NCBI RefSeq assembly: GCF_023554555.1
Contig: NZ_JAMJWC010000002.1
Span: forward strand, 434,001 to 498,000
DNA: 64,000 nt
Direction: 5' to 3'
Origin: Sphingobacterium sp. lm-10
GTDB taxonomy: Bacteria; Bacteroidota; Bacteroidia; Sphingobacteriales; Sphingobacteriaceae
Each line of letters starts with the position of its first letter. The first letter of the stretch is position 1. This document shows positions 36,048-44,884 of this stretch, piece by piece. The translations under genes and the position numbers were made by a program. The notes beneath the pieces are model-generated. The model had not been told where the DNA came from, ran no database searches, and was given only the letters and a program-made list of their open reading frames with translations.

Positions 36048-37100
36048 CTAACGTACTGCTGGATTGGCAATCTGAATTGCTCTACGCATATTGTAATAGG
36101 GGATACCTGCCGTGTTATAATAATCCCGGTCAAAGTAGAAAGCGCCAAATCCTGCTTTCCGACCCTGCGTAGGGTTCCAACGCGCCATGCCTTCCAAAGA
36201 ATACATCGGTGTACCATCTGTGGTCAAACGGTTGCCATTAGCTTCAATAAAAGGTGAACCGCCATTTTCATAGAAGCTTCCCAGGTTTTCCGTCACAATA
36301 AACTTGCCTGGAGGGGCCCAGCTGATGTTGTTATAATACCCTTGCAAACGAGCCGCTGAATGCTCGGTAAATCCTTGCGTATATGCTTGGCGAATAAAAT
36401 AATCTACATAAGGTTCGGTCTCTGCCGGAGGATATTGAGAGTAAAAGTCGACGATTAATAACTTGTCCGGGTATTTGCCTTTCGGCCCGAAAAATTGACT
36501 GATATACTTTACCATCGTCGTAAAGTGAACGCCCTGCAACCAATCGCCCTCAGGCTCGTAATCTAAGTCAACACCATCGAGATTATAATCAAGCACATCA
36601 TCTACCAATTGTTGTGCGTAGACGTGTATACCTTCGTCGTTTTGATTGGCTCGCAAATCATAATCCCGTCCGTCTTTTAATTTGATCACTTTGTTCATGC
36701 GCACAATTGTCGGAACCACGAAACGTGTACCTAGATTTTCGCGTACGTACTGCAGGTCTGCATAGGCAATAGGTGCATACAGGTGGCTGTTGGGGTCGTT
36801 GCTCGGAATACCGCCCCATAGCGAACAAATGTCTAAACTATCCGGAATGCCACGGATACGCTCGCCCCAGGAGGCAGGGTCTTTAAAACCGGTAACACCT
36901 TCGATAGGTGCATAAGCGGCAAACCAGCCGAATGATATTTGATGGTCTGTTTGCTTAAACGCACGTACATTCGCAAAATACTGCTCGTCGTAAGTTTTTA
37001 CTTGCTGTATTTCTAGGTTTTCAATTTCTGTATCGCAGCTGCTCATCAGCACAAATACAGCAAAGAGGCTGGTTATGGTTGTTTTTAATATATGTTTCAT
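36048..37100 (-). CDS. GH18 endo-beta-N-acetylglucosaminidase-like lipoprotein
   Basis: 350 residues from ATG 37100, chosen because it opens into a lipoprotein signal ending at LMSSC (Cys22); ATG 37124 is possible. The GH18 catalytic motif DxxDxDxE is intact: D175, D178, D180 and E182 in LDGVDLDYEPEGD, with E182 the acid/base. Substrate-assisted GH18 enzymes of this size with SusCD and DUF1735 partners (BT_3987, EndoS/EndoF-like) cut the chitobiose core of N-glycans. Chitinase activity cannot be excluded, but the neighbourhood favours N-glycans. It would act at the outer surface. Confidence 0.88.
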   Translation of the reverse strand: MKHILKTTITSLFAVFVLMSSCDTEIENLEIQQVKTYDEQYFANVRAFKQTDHQISFGWFAAYAPIEGVTGFKDPASWGERIRGIPDSLDICSLWGGIPSNDPNSHLYAPIAYADLQYVRENLGTRFVVPTIVRMNKVIKLKDGRDYDLRANQNDEGIHVYAQQLVDDVLDYNLDGVDLDYEPEGDWLQGVHFTTMVKYISQFFGPKGKYPDKLLIVDFYSQYPPAETEPYVDYFIRQAYTQGFTEHSAARLQGYYNNISWAPPGKFIVTENLGSFYENGGSPFIEANGNRLTTDGTPMYSLEGMARWNPTQGRKAGFGAFYFDRDYYNTAGIPYYNMRRAIQIANPAVR

Positions 37101-37126
37101 CACAGAATTTTTTAATCTATCCATCA

Positions 37127-38743
37127 CTATTTTTTGTCCCACCATAGTTTTGTTCCTCCATTATCCTGCCCTTGCAATTTGGCTACGCCACTTAATACCC
37201 CAGCGCGGTTGTTGTTGTATTCCGATTGCGGATAGGGGATACGACGTACTTGCACATCTCGGTTAATCGAAGGACTGTTGTTGACCACTACAGGGATCAA
37301 TCGAGGATAACCTGTTCGGCGAAATTCTGCCCAACCTTCAGGGCCATCTGGATACATAGCCAGCCATTTTTGGGTGATCACTCTTTCCAAATTACGCTCA
37401 AATGACTCAGTATCCGACCAGGCAATCGTGACGGTACTGGGTGATGGCGCGTGGTAGGCAGAGCCTTCTGCAAAATCGGTAAAGGCAATAGGTTGTAGCG
37501 TGCTGTTGCTGGCATAGCCTGCGGCGCCGGTCACGGAGTTCTCCTCGAAAGAGGCAGCAATACCACTTTCATAGAAACTCTTAGCGCCCCCACCGACATT
37601 CCAACCCCTTAATGCCGCTTCAGCACGTAGGAAATGAGATTCGGCAGCGGTCATCCAGACAATCTCGGTGGTGCCGTTATCCACGTTGAGATTAGAGATG
37701 CGTGGACTTACGTACGGCGCCCACACGGAAGTAACGATTCCTTGGCGAACGCCGTGGTAATTTCCATCATTGGCCGGGCGAAAATAGCGGGCGCGTCGTG
37801 GATCTTGATAACCATTCATATAGGCATCCATAGTTGCGCCCATACGCACCTCGCCCGCATTAAAATTGTAGGCAATTTCAAATAATGGATGATAGTAAAC
37901 AAGGTTTGAAGAATGCTTCAACGAGGTTTTCTCGGAAGACTGCGCAACAAATCCGAAAGGATTGGCAGCCGCGGCCTCGGCTTCTGCCTTGGCCTTTGCT
38001 GGGTCGGCATACGCCACACGTAGTGCTAAACGCAGACGGAGGGTATTCGCAAACTTGATCCATTTTTGAACGTTTCCGCCGTAGATAAGATCATAGGTGG
38101 CCAATAGGTTGGTGTTTGGATTAGCTTGCGCGAAATTCGTCAGCACGCTGATGGATTGATTGAGTTCTTCGAAAAATTTCGAATAGACATCCGCTAATGC
38201 ATCGTACTCGTTCGCCAAATTACCGCTGCCATAATTGATGTACGGAATTGGACCATACGTGTCGGCCAAGCGATGCATGCCTTGCACTTTTACAATGGTA
38301 GCTAATGCGGCCACTTCGGGTAAGTTTTGCTCTTCCGCGTTCTGCACAATGGCTTGCCAGGCTGGCATAATGGATGAAAAACCAGAACGGAAGGTCGTTT
38401 CTAACCAATTGGTGATGAAATAATACGTGCCATTGTGTACACCACCATACCAACTACCGGTTGGTGCCAAGTAACCCGAGTACAAATCACTCGTTAATCC
38501 TTGAGCGACTTGATAGTCGGAATCGGCATTGGAGCCATCTTTAAATAGGACCACATTACGTTGCATTTGCGTGAAGAAAGCGCCTGTTTTAAGGTTATCC
38601 CTCGTCATCATATCTTCCGTCGCCTCGTGCGGGTTCGTATTGTATTCTTCAAAGTTCTTCGTACAGGAGCTATGTAGCCCAAGTACGAGCGCTGCTAGGG
38701 CAAATCCTGCTCTAGGCATAGTAATAAATATATTTTTGGTCAT
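37127..38743 (-). CDS. susD: SusD/RagB-family glycan-binding lipoprotein
   Basis: 538 residues from ATG 38743, which follows the susC stop by 10 bp and opens a lipoprotein signal ending at LGLHSSC (Cys27); the frame extends upstream into susC without a signal. The all-helical SusD-like_2 fold is shown by FEEYNTNPHEAT, the TPR-like helices in IVKVQGMHRLADTYGPIPYINYG and the C-terminal ITQKWLAMYPDGPEGWAEFRRTGYPRL. It caps the SusC channel and captures glycan. Transcribed with susC. Confidence 0.93.
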   Translation of the reverse strand: MTKNIFITMPRAGFALAALVLGLHSSCTKNFEEYNTNPHEATEDMMTRDNLKTGAFFTQMQRNVVLFKDGSNADSDYQVAQGLTSDLYSGYLAPTGSWYGGVHNGTYYFITNWLETTFRSGFSSIMPAWQAIVQNAEEQNLPEVAALATIVKVQGMHRLADTYGPIPYINYGSGNLANEYDALADVYSKFFEELNQSISVLTNFAQANPNTNLLATYDLIYGGNVQKWIKFANTLRLRLALRVAYADPAKAKAEAEAAAANPFGFVAQSSEKTSLKHSSNLVYYHPLFEIAYNFNAGEVRMGATMDAYMNGYQDPRRARYFRPANDGNYHGVRQGIVTSVWAPYVSPRISNLNVDNGTTEIVWMTAAESHFLRAEAALRGWNVGGGAKSFYESGIAASFEENSVTGAAGYASNSTLQPIAFTDFAEGSAYHAPSPSTVTIAWSDTESFERNLERVITQKWLAMYPDGPEGWAEFRRTGYPRLIPVVVNNSPSINRDVQVRRIPYPQSEYNNNRAGVLSGVAKLQGQDNGGTKLWWDKK

Positions 38744-38753
38744 AGCGAGTGTC

Positions 38754-41700
38754 TTATAGTTGTAAACGAAGTGAGAAACCGATGCTGCGCAAACTAGGTG
38801 ACATGAAATAGTCGATACCCTGAAAATAGGTGCCGGTATTTGCGGTAAGTTCTGGATCGTAAGGAGCTTTGTTGTATAAGAACAACAGGTTTTTGCCAAT
38901 AACCGAAACATTGGCACCCTTCACGCCACGCATCCATTTTGCCACGGGCAAATCATAGCCAAGACTTACTTCACCCAATCGTACATTGGTCGCACTATAC
39001 ACATACATGGAACCTATACCACCAGAAGATCCACCACCAACGACGTCATAGTACGGTTTTGTAGGAATGGGACGACCATTGACCAATACGCCGCCAGCAT
39101 CACGCGCATCCGCGGTAGCTTGCGAAGCGCCGAATGCATCGAGTACCGCCTGCGTATTAGAAACAACTACACCGCCAACGCGTGCGTTGAACAAAAATCC
39201 AAAACGCACACCACGGTAATGAAAGTCGTTGCCCCATCCCAGGTTATATTTAGGGTTACTATTGCCGGCAAAGGCATATTCGTTGGTCTCTGCCACCACC
39301 ACTTGATCCGTGGGGTGTACATAGATGGCTCCGTGTTCATCTACACGCAATGTGTTAACGTAGATATCGCCCATGCGGCCACCTTCCTTCAAGATCATTT
39401 TGTAGCTCCCGGTACCTGTCATATCTAACTCAGTGAGCGAAATCTGATCGCCTGTAATCGGGTTAGTCCAGTTTGGAAGTAGTTCTACAATCTTGTTGCG
39501 GTTTAGTGAGTAGGTGATGTATGTGTTCCAGGAAGCGCTTCCGATAGGTTGGTTGTACCGTGCAGTCAGCTCGATACCTTTGTTGTCGACCTGTCCGGCA
39601 TTCACCACCACGCTTGTATACCCTGAAGAGGCAGAGAGCGTTGGCTCAAAAAATTGATTGAACGTGCTGGATTGATAGAGTGTCGCATCCAAAGTCAGGC
39701 GATTTCTGAAGAAGGTCGCATTCAACCCGGCCTCTACCGAGCGGGTGCGCTCTGGTCTCAGATCTGTATTAGGCATGCGCGTTTGTGTTTGCGGATACCC
39801 TTTTGATAAACCATAGGTTGGAATCGTCAAGAATGGTTCCGGCTCATTACCTACTTCCGAATAGGATCCGCGCACTTTCAAATAAGACAGGTAGCGATCA
39901 GAAGACATCGGCAAAAGATCTGTAATCACCGCGGATACACCGACCGATGGATAGAAGAAGGATTTTGTTTGTGATAAAGCCAAGGTAGAAGGCCAGTCAT
40001 TACGTCCTGTCAAATCCAGGAATAAACGATCTTTGTAGCCCAACTGTGCGCTGGCAAACACTGCTTGCTTGTTGCGGCGATAACCAGTTTGTGCCGCTTC
40101 TGCCGTCGCATTATTGACGTTACCGTAGGAAAAGAGATTTGGCACGCCGTGCAGTTTGCCGCCATACATGTTTTGCTCGTAGCGTACATCCTCCACGTTG
40201 GCTCCTAATAATGCTACTAAACGCAGGTCATCGTCTACAAATTGCTTGTTCATGTTGGCGATGAACTCTCCATACACTTGCTGTGTTTGCGCCTCATTAA
40301 GGGAGTAAAACCCATTTTCTGAAGCGAATAGCATGTTGGTGGAAGCATGAAATTTCCGCTCAAAACGATCATTACTACGATCCATCTTAACCCGACCGGT
40401 TAGGTTGATCCAGTCCGATACGTTATATCTAAGCGATGCATTCGTCATGTAGCGTTGCTTTTGGTTGGGAAATAAGGCGCGTTGCGTAATCCAATACGGG
40501 TTTTGCAAAGAAAGTCCTTGATCTCCATATGGCCAGAACTGCGTTTTGAAATTTCGCGAAGCATCATATCGCTCGAATAGTGCCGTTTTGCTAAAATCAT
40601 CTCCGGCCGGAAATAAGTAAATAGGTACCAGCGGATTGAAATAAAGGCCTTGCGCGGTCATGTTCTGCTCGTTGACATTGGCATGCATGAAGCCGAGGTC
40701 CAAAATAAGTTTCTCGTCGAAGAAGTTGGTCGTATTTCTGACGGAAAAGTTGTACCGTTTGTAGTCGTTATTGTTGATGATGCCATTGGCATTCACTAAA
40801 CCACCGGATACATAGGTTTGGCTACGGCTTGTGCCGGTCGAAAGGCTGATGGCATTGGTCGTGTTGAAGCCCGTTTGGAAAAAATCGCGCGCATCATAAT
40901 CAGAAGGTGTGTTGAGTCTCTCTCCCCAGCTATAATAACTCCCAGGCTCGGTGGGGCCATAGCTTGTTTGAAGCTTTGGAAGAATCAATGGCTGTGAAAA
41001 TACCGTTTGATTAGAGATGCTGATCGCTGTTTGATCTTTCATTCCGCCGCGCGTAGTCACTAACACCACACCATTGGCAGCAGCGCTACCATATAAGGCG
41101 GCAGCAGCAGGGCCGCTTAGCACGGAAAGGCTTTGTATATCTTCCGGGTTTAAGTTAGAGATTCCATCACCCGTTTGTCCGGCTCCTGCAAAAATCCCAT
41201 CTGGCTGCTCTGCCGAAAGATTTGGCATCGGTATACCATCGATCACGTAGAGTGTATTATTATTGCCCGAGATGGATTTTGCACCACGCATGACCACGCG
41301 TGATGCCCCTCCTACACCAGAAGAGGATGCATTGATCGTCACGCCGGCCACACGACCATTCAGGTTATTGATAAAGTTTGGATCAGGTATGCGAGTTACT
41401 TGTTCTGCTTCAATTTGCTGCACATTGTAGGTCAACGATCTGCTTTGACGTTTAATCCCTAATGCCGTAACCACGACATCTTCAATATCGGCCACTTGCC
41501 CTTGCAACGTGATTTCTAAAAAATCTTGATTGGCTGCGTACGTAATTTCGGCTGCGCCGAGCCCCGTGTAAGAAACGCTAATCGTTTGGCTACCTGCTGG
41601 CGTTGCGATACGAAATACACCACGCTGATCCGTCTGCGTAGTGACCGAAGTGCCAAGTAAGGTAATTGTTGCACCGGGTACAAAAGCACCGCTCGCATCT

Positions 41701-42113
41701 TTCACCACGCCAGATAGTGTTCTTTGTTGGTTAGTACGTGTCGTATTGGCTTTGAGCAATAAGATATGGTTACCGCTCATGCGAGATTCCAAACCTTGAT
41801 GCTGCAAAACACGCTTGAGTGCATCCTTGACGGTGATCTTAGATGAGCTCAGGCTGACCTTCCGGGCGATGTCGACCTCGTCGGCATCAAAAAGGAAAGA
41901 GTACGTTGTTTGCCGTTTGATCTCGGCAATGAGACTGGACAAAGGCTGGTTGCGGATGTCTAGCGCCACTGTAGCATCTTGTGAATATACAGATGCCGAC
42001 ACGGCCATAACACCCACAAACATCAATAGTGAGGTTAATTTCATAATTTTCAAGGTTCTACGGTGTGTTTTTAAGAGGCAAAACAAGCCACCGCAGTGTA
42101 TTTTTTTATACAT
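38754..42113 (-). CDS. susC: SusC/RagA TonB-linked outer-membrane transporter with STN domain
   Basis: 1119 residues from ATG 42113. An N-terminal extension precedes the signal at MKLTSLLMFVGVMAVSASVYSQ minus the last residue; ATG 42044 is the alternative start, but such extensions are common in FecR-controlled SusC proteins. Order: STN domain (about 47-120, VALDIRNQPLSSLIAEIKRQ), carboxypeptidase-like domain (about 130-215), plug (about 225-340, DVVVTALGIKRQSRSLTYNV) and a 22-strand barrel ending in SIGFSLRLQL. The STN domain lets it signal to FecR when ligand is bound. It imports cut glycan with SusD. Its leader is overlapped by a candidate antisense RNA. Confidence 0.95.
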   Translation of the reverse strand: MYKKIHCGGLFCLLKTHRRTLKIMKLTSLLMFVGVMAVSASVYSQDATVALDIRNQPLSSLIAEIKRQTTYSFLFDADEVDIARKVSLSSSKITVKDALKRVLQHQGLESRMSGNHILLLKANTTRTNQQRTLSGVVKDASGAFVPGATITLLGTSVTTQTDQRGVFRIATPAGSQTISVSYTGLGAAEITYAANQDFLEITLQGQVADIEDVVVTALGIKRQSRSLTYNVQQIEAEQVTRIPDPNFINNLNGRVAGVTINASSSGVGGASRVVMRGAKSISGNNNTLYVIDGIPMPNLSAEQPDGIFAGAGQTGDGISNLNPEDIQSLSVLSGPAAAALYGSAAANGVVLVTTRGGMKDQTAISISNQTVFSQPLILPKLQTSYGPTEPGSYYSWGERLNTPSDYDARDFFQTGFNTTNAISLSTGTSRSQTYVSGGLVNANGIINNNDYKRYNFSVRNTTNFFDEKLILDLGFMHANVNEQNMTAQGLYFNPLVPIYLFPAGDDFSKTALFERYDASRNFKTQFWPYGDQGLSLQNPYWITQRALFPNQKQRYMTNASLRYNVSDWINLTGRVKMDRSNDRFERKFHASTNMLFASENGFYSLNEAQTQQVYGEFIANMNKQFVDDDLRLVALLGANVEDVRYEQNMYGGKLHGVPNLFSYGNVNNATAEAAQTGYRRNKQAVFASAQLGYKDRLFLDLTGRNDWPSTLALSQTKSFFYPSVGVSAVITDLLPMSSDRYLSYLKVRGSYSEVGNEPEPFLTIPTYGLSKGYPQTQTRMPNTDLRPERTRSVEAGLNATFFRNRLTLDATLYQSSTFNQFFEPTLSASSGYTSVVVNAGQVDNKGIELTARYNQPIGSASWNTYITYSLNRNKIVELLPNWTNPITGDQISLTELDMTGTGSYKMILKEGGRMGDIYVNTLRVDEHGAIYVHPTDQVVVAETNEYAFAGNSNPKYNLGWGNDFHYRGVRFGFLFNARVGGVVVSNTQAVLDAFGASQATADARDAGGVLVNGRPIPTKPYYDVVGGGSSGGIGSMYVYSATNVRLGEVSLGYDLPVAKWMRGVKGANVSVIGKNLLFLYNKAPYDPELTANTGTYFQGIDYFMSPSLRSIGFSLRLQL

Positions 42114-42116
42114 TTG
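42109..42116 (+). promoter_or_regulatory. -7 box of candidate antisense RNA to the susC leader
   Basis: TACATTTG on the + strand matches TAnnTTTG exactly, opposite the susC start codon. No clear -33 TTTG is seen at the expected distance. Initiation near 42122 would give an RNA running away from susC into its leader. Confidence 0.5.
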
Positions 42117-42148
42117 CTATTGATTGAGGTTAATACAATGATGTGTTG

Positions 42149-42166
42149 CTCCAATTCGAATCGGAG
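42149..42166. repeat. 18-bp near-palindrome in the susC leader
   Basis: CTCCAATTCGAATCGGAG is self-complementary except for one position pair. Its right half is also the left arm of the + strand terminator, so the two RNA folds exclude each other. Confidence 0.6.
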
Positions 42167-42198
42167 GGTGCTGCAAATATCTTCCGATTCTCTTTTTT
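42158..42198 (+). terminator. Intrinsic terminator on the strand opposite susC
   Basis: Eight Watson-Crick pairs (42158-42165 with 42183-42190) extend inward by five more including three G-U pairs, closing a 7-nt loop (42171-42177). TCTTTTTT follows at 42191-42198. On the - strand the G-U pairs become A-C mismatches and no T-run follows. Confidence 0.75.
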
Positions 42199-42272
42199 AC
42201 TGGTTTTTTAGTTTTTAGGTTATCATAATCTTTCTAGGTTTAGTTAAGTGTATAATATTGGTTTCGTGTTGT

Positions 42273-43262
42273 TTATTTTATGGTAATGATGCGTCCCCGT
42301 ATAGCATATTGGAATTGACCTAATTCGGCGATCACATCGAGAATATCTACCAAACTCTCGTTGTTCTCGAAATCACCCGTAAACTTCCTCGTCGCCAGTT
42401 TAGGGTTGTTTACTTTTATTTCCACATCGAAAAGACGCTCTAATTCGTCTGTGATATCCGCAAATTTTTTGTTCTTGAAGATGAATTTTGCATCTCGCCA
42501 ACCATACTCATACGCAGTCGCTGCTTCCGTACGAATGAATTGTCCGCTTTCGATATCATACACTACCGTTTGATCAGGCTTCATCCGTAACCTTTTACCT
42601 CTTGAACTCAATATATCCACAGCACCTTCTACCAAAGCAACACGTACTTCGTGACGACTTGGGCGGTTAGCCACGTGAAAGGATGTGCCAAGCACTTTCA
42701 CTTTTACGGTTGCGGTTTCTACAATGAAGGGGTGCGTTGCATCTTTTGCGACATCAAAAAAGGCTTCCCCTGTTATTGCTACCCTACGCTCGTCTAGACC
42801 AAAATCAGGCTGGATGTGTAAGGTAGATTCCGCATTCAGCCACACCGTTGTGCCATCGGGCAAAGTGGTTTGAGTCTTAGATCCTTTAGCCACGGTAATG
42901 GTGGATGGAAATGCTGCTATGCCGTCTGCTTTTTGACGAGCAACCATCAAACCCAGCAAGAAACATACAATTAGTGATGCCGCTGCGCCAATATAAGGCA
43001 GTATGCGCCGAAGTCGAATAGATCGATTTGCCTTTGTTCTTGTGACGAATGCTTGATAAGCCGCTTCTGTAATGGTATCGGTTTCACTGGACGGTACAAA
43101 ATCCATCGTCGTGTAAAGCGTTACGGTTTTCTGATAAAATTCGGCATGTGCTACAGACTGCTTTCGCCACTGTTGTAGCTCCTCCACTTTCTGTTCGGAC
43201 GCGTTGCCGCTCAATACATCATATATATGGGCAGACCAATATGCTTGTTCGGTTTCTGTCAT
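42273..43262 (-). CDS. FecR-family anti-sigma factor
   Basis: 329 residues. A cytosolic N-terminal sigma-binding region (about 1-80, HIYDVLSGNASEQKVEELQQWRKQ), one transmembrane helix (about 86-106, LPYIGAAASLIVCFLLGLMVA), the periplasmic FecR domain (about 120-225, ITVAKGSKTQTTLPDGTTVWLNAES) and a C-terminal DUF4974/STN-like domain (about 255-329, FADITDELERLFDVEIKVNN). It should hold the upstream-encoded sigma factor inactive until SusC binds ligand. Located between the sigma and susC genes, the usual order of this signalling module. Confidence 0.94.
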   Translation of the reverse strand: MTETEQAYWSAHIYDVLSGNASEQKVEELQQWRKQSVAHAEFYQKTVTLYTTMDFVPSSETDTITEAAYQAFVTRTKANRSIRLRRILPYIGAAASLIVCFLLGLMVARQKADGIAAFPSTITVAKGSKTQTTLPDGTTVWLNAESTLHIQPDFGLDERRVAITGEAFFDVAKDATHPFIVETATVKVKVLGTSFHVANRPSRHEVRVALVEGAVDILSSRGKRLRMKPDQTVVYDIESGQFIRTEAATAYEYGWRDAKFIFKNKKFADITDELERLFDVEIKVNNPKLATRKFTGDFENNESLVDILDVIAELGQFQYAIRGRIITIK

Positions 43263-43348
43263 TGATTTAGGGGGTCGGTTGTACGACGGTTAATTACTAG
43301 TAAGACAACGATTCGTGAAGAGAGGGTAAACAGAATGTTAACTATTTT

Positions 43349-43900
43349 TTAAAAATATTCCTGAAGGTAGCGACGAAGATGTGCAAGCGCTTGTTTTATA
43401 TGGTATTTCACTACATCAACAGATACGTTCAGATGATCCGCTATCTCAACGTATTTCATATCGCCAAACCGGCTAAGCGTAAATATTTCTCTGGTGAGCG
43501 CTGGGAGTAGCTTAATAGCAGATGCAATCTTAAGATCTAGTTCTGAGGCCAGTATTTTACTAATCGTGTTGTCTTCCGCGGCGGCATCCATATCTTCGTC
43601 TTGCGAGATCGGAAGTCGCTGGTTGATCTTGCGTCGTTTAGTTTCTTGCTTGATATGTGTGATGCATCTATTGCGGATGGATCGAAGTAAATAAGGACGG
43701 AGTGCTTGTATTTCTGCCAAACCCGCACGATTTTGCCAAATCCCGAAAAAAACATCATTTACAATGGTTTGAGCGTAGTACTCGTCGTCGATTATTCGAT
43801 TGGCGTAAACACATAAGGGGTAATAATGTGTGTCATACAAGTTTTTGTATGCCCGATTGTCTCCAGCTTTAAGACCCGCCAATAATTCCCAGTCCGACAT
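43349..43900 (-). CDS. RNA polymerase ECF sigma factor
   Basis: 183 residues of the sigma-70 group. Region 2 is at about 10-80 (YKNLYDTHYYPLCVYANRII and VNDVFFGIWQNR), and region 4 is at about 125-175 (LTREIFTLSRFGDMKYVEIADHLNVS then VDVVKYHIKQALAHLRRYL). Bacteroidota ECF factors of this type pair with FecR and activate the adjoining SusCD operon. Transcribed divergently from the barrel gene at 44153. Its own promoter is not obvious in the 252-bp gap. Confidence 0.93.
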   Translation of the reverse strand: MSDWELLAGLKAGDNRAYKNLYDTHYYPLCVYANRIIDDEYYAQTIVNDVFFGIWQNRAGLAEIQALRPYLLRSIRNRCITHIKQETKRRKINQRLPISQDEDMDAAAEDNTISKILASELDLKIASAIKLLPALTREIFTLSRFGDMKYVEIADHLNVSVDVVKYHIKQALAHLRRYLQEYF

Positions 43901-44096
43901 ATCAGCACAGAAATAAAATATAATCCATATGGGTAGTATACGGCATGCTTATCATTGGTAGTAAATGGTTGACGATCTAGGTAATATGTAATGGCTAAAT
44001 TACGGATATTTGAAATATATGCAATAGGAAAATTTTACTGCTGATGCGGATTTGAAATAGCACAAAACTTGTAAACCGTATTTGTGTTATTAAAAA

Positions 44097-44112
44097 GCCT
44101 ATTCAGATAGGC
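44097..44112 (+). promoter_or_regulatory. Small hairpin in the leader of the barrel gene at 44153
   Basis: GCCTAT (44097-44102), loop TCAG, ATAGGC (44107-44112). The 6-bp stem lies 40 bp before the start codon. TTTG at 44051-44054 and a degenerate TATTTG at 44079-44084 upstream may be the promoter. Confidence 0.35.
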
Positions 44113-44152
44113 AGGTTCAATATTTCAACTCAATCTTATACAACAACATGCT

Positions 44153-44806
44153 ATGAACAGATACTTAGTCGTTCTACTTCTATGCCTCGCCATGTGTGGT
44201 AAAGCATCTGCGCAATTTCACAGCCTTCCATTTGAATGGAATTTACATGTAGGAGGGAGCTATTTTAGTGCACCGGCACTTAACAACGCTATGCAAGAAC
44301 AAGGAGTAAGTACGATCTCTCCGGTTGGTATTAATGTCGCGTTAGGAATCGGTTATCGATTTGGCAAAGTGGTTGTAGGAGGAAATGTTTCCAGTATGTA
44401 TGGTATTGGGCGCGATAGCGAATTTACGGCAACAACACCTACCGCTTATATTGCGACCAATATGTTTTATATCAACCGATGGGTGGTCACACCTTCACTG
44501 GGTTTTGGGCCACAATTTACTACAGCAGTAATCAACAAAAATAATGTCACAGGAGACTTTGATGAATATTTGACGATACGATCCAATCAAACTCGCCTTA
44601 GACACATCGTGCCTGTTGCAGATCTCGGTATCACGGTCAAGACCTATGATTTGCTGACGGCTACTTATCGCCCTAAGTTCAAAGTAGGCTATCAAATGGG
44701 AGTAAGCCGGCAAGCCTGGAAAGTAGGAAATGCCGAATTAATTAATGCACCAAATGATCGTACTGGCACTGTTTACCTACAAATTAGCATGGGAATAGGC
44801 AGGTAG
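44153..44806 (+). CDS. Hypothetical outer-membrane beta-barrel protein
   Basis: 217 residues. A signal peptide ends at KASAQ (residue about 20). The mature part shows alternating hydrophobic strands with Gly and aromatic residues (FEWNLHVGGSYFSAPALNNAM, INVALGIGYRFGKVVVGGNVS, WVVTPSLGFGPQFTTAV), consistent with an 8-10 stranded small barrel. No family is recognised. It is divergent from the ECF sigma gene, with a structured 252-bp spacer, and convergent with the thiamin receptor gene. No functional link to either is shown. Confidence 0.7.
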   Translation: MNRYLVVLLLCLAMCGKASAQFHSLPFEWNLHVGGSYFSAPALNNAMQEQGVSTISPVGINVALGIGYRFGKVVVGGNVSSMYGIGRDSEFTATTPTAYIATNMFYINRWVVTPSLGFGPQFTTAVINKNNVTGDFDEYLTIRSNQTRLRHIVPVADLGITVKTYDLLTATYRPKFKVGYQMGVSRQAWKVGNAELINAPNDRTGTVYLQISMGIGR

Positions 44807-44837
44807 ATGTTACGCAACTAAGAGGCATAAAGTAACG

Positions 44838-44870
44838 AACCCCTCAGCAACGAACAGTGCTAAGGGGGTT
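44838..44870. terminator. Terminator between convergent genes
   Basis: AACCCC and TCAGCA (44838-44849) pair with TGCTAAGGGGGTT (44858-44870), with one bulge. It lies between the barrel gene (+) and the thiamin receptor gene (-) and could serve both. Confidence 0.65.
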
Positions 44871-44884
44871 AGTGTAGACTTTTG

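Larger units (their letters stand above)
42122..42198 (+). ncRNA. Candidate cis-antisense small RNA opposite the susC 5' leader
   Basis: A -7 box (42109-42116) and a + strand intrinsic terminator (42158-42198) delimit an RNA of about 77 nt that is fully antisense to the leader of the susC mRNA. The terminator stem contains three G-U pairs that are possible only in the + strand RNA, and the T-run lies on the + strand only. Antisense RNAs of this kind, such as DonS of Bacteroides fragilis, repress susC-type genes in N-glycan loci. The start point is an estimate. Confidence 0.55.

Noticed and set aside
37127..38917. 596-residue form of SusD starting inside susC
   Set aside because: The added N-terminus is antisignal; ATG 38743, 10 bp after the susC stop, gives a lipoprotein signal.
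42158..42190. Reading the inverted repeat as a susC attenuator on the - strand
   Set aside because: In - strand RNA the inner G-U pairs become A-C mismatches and no T-run follows; the + strand fits a terminator better.
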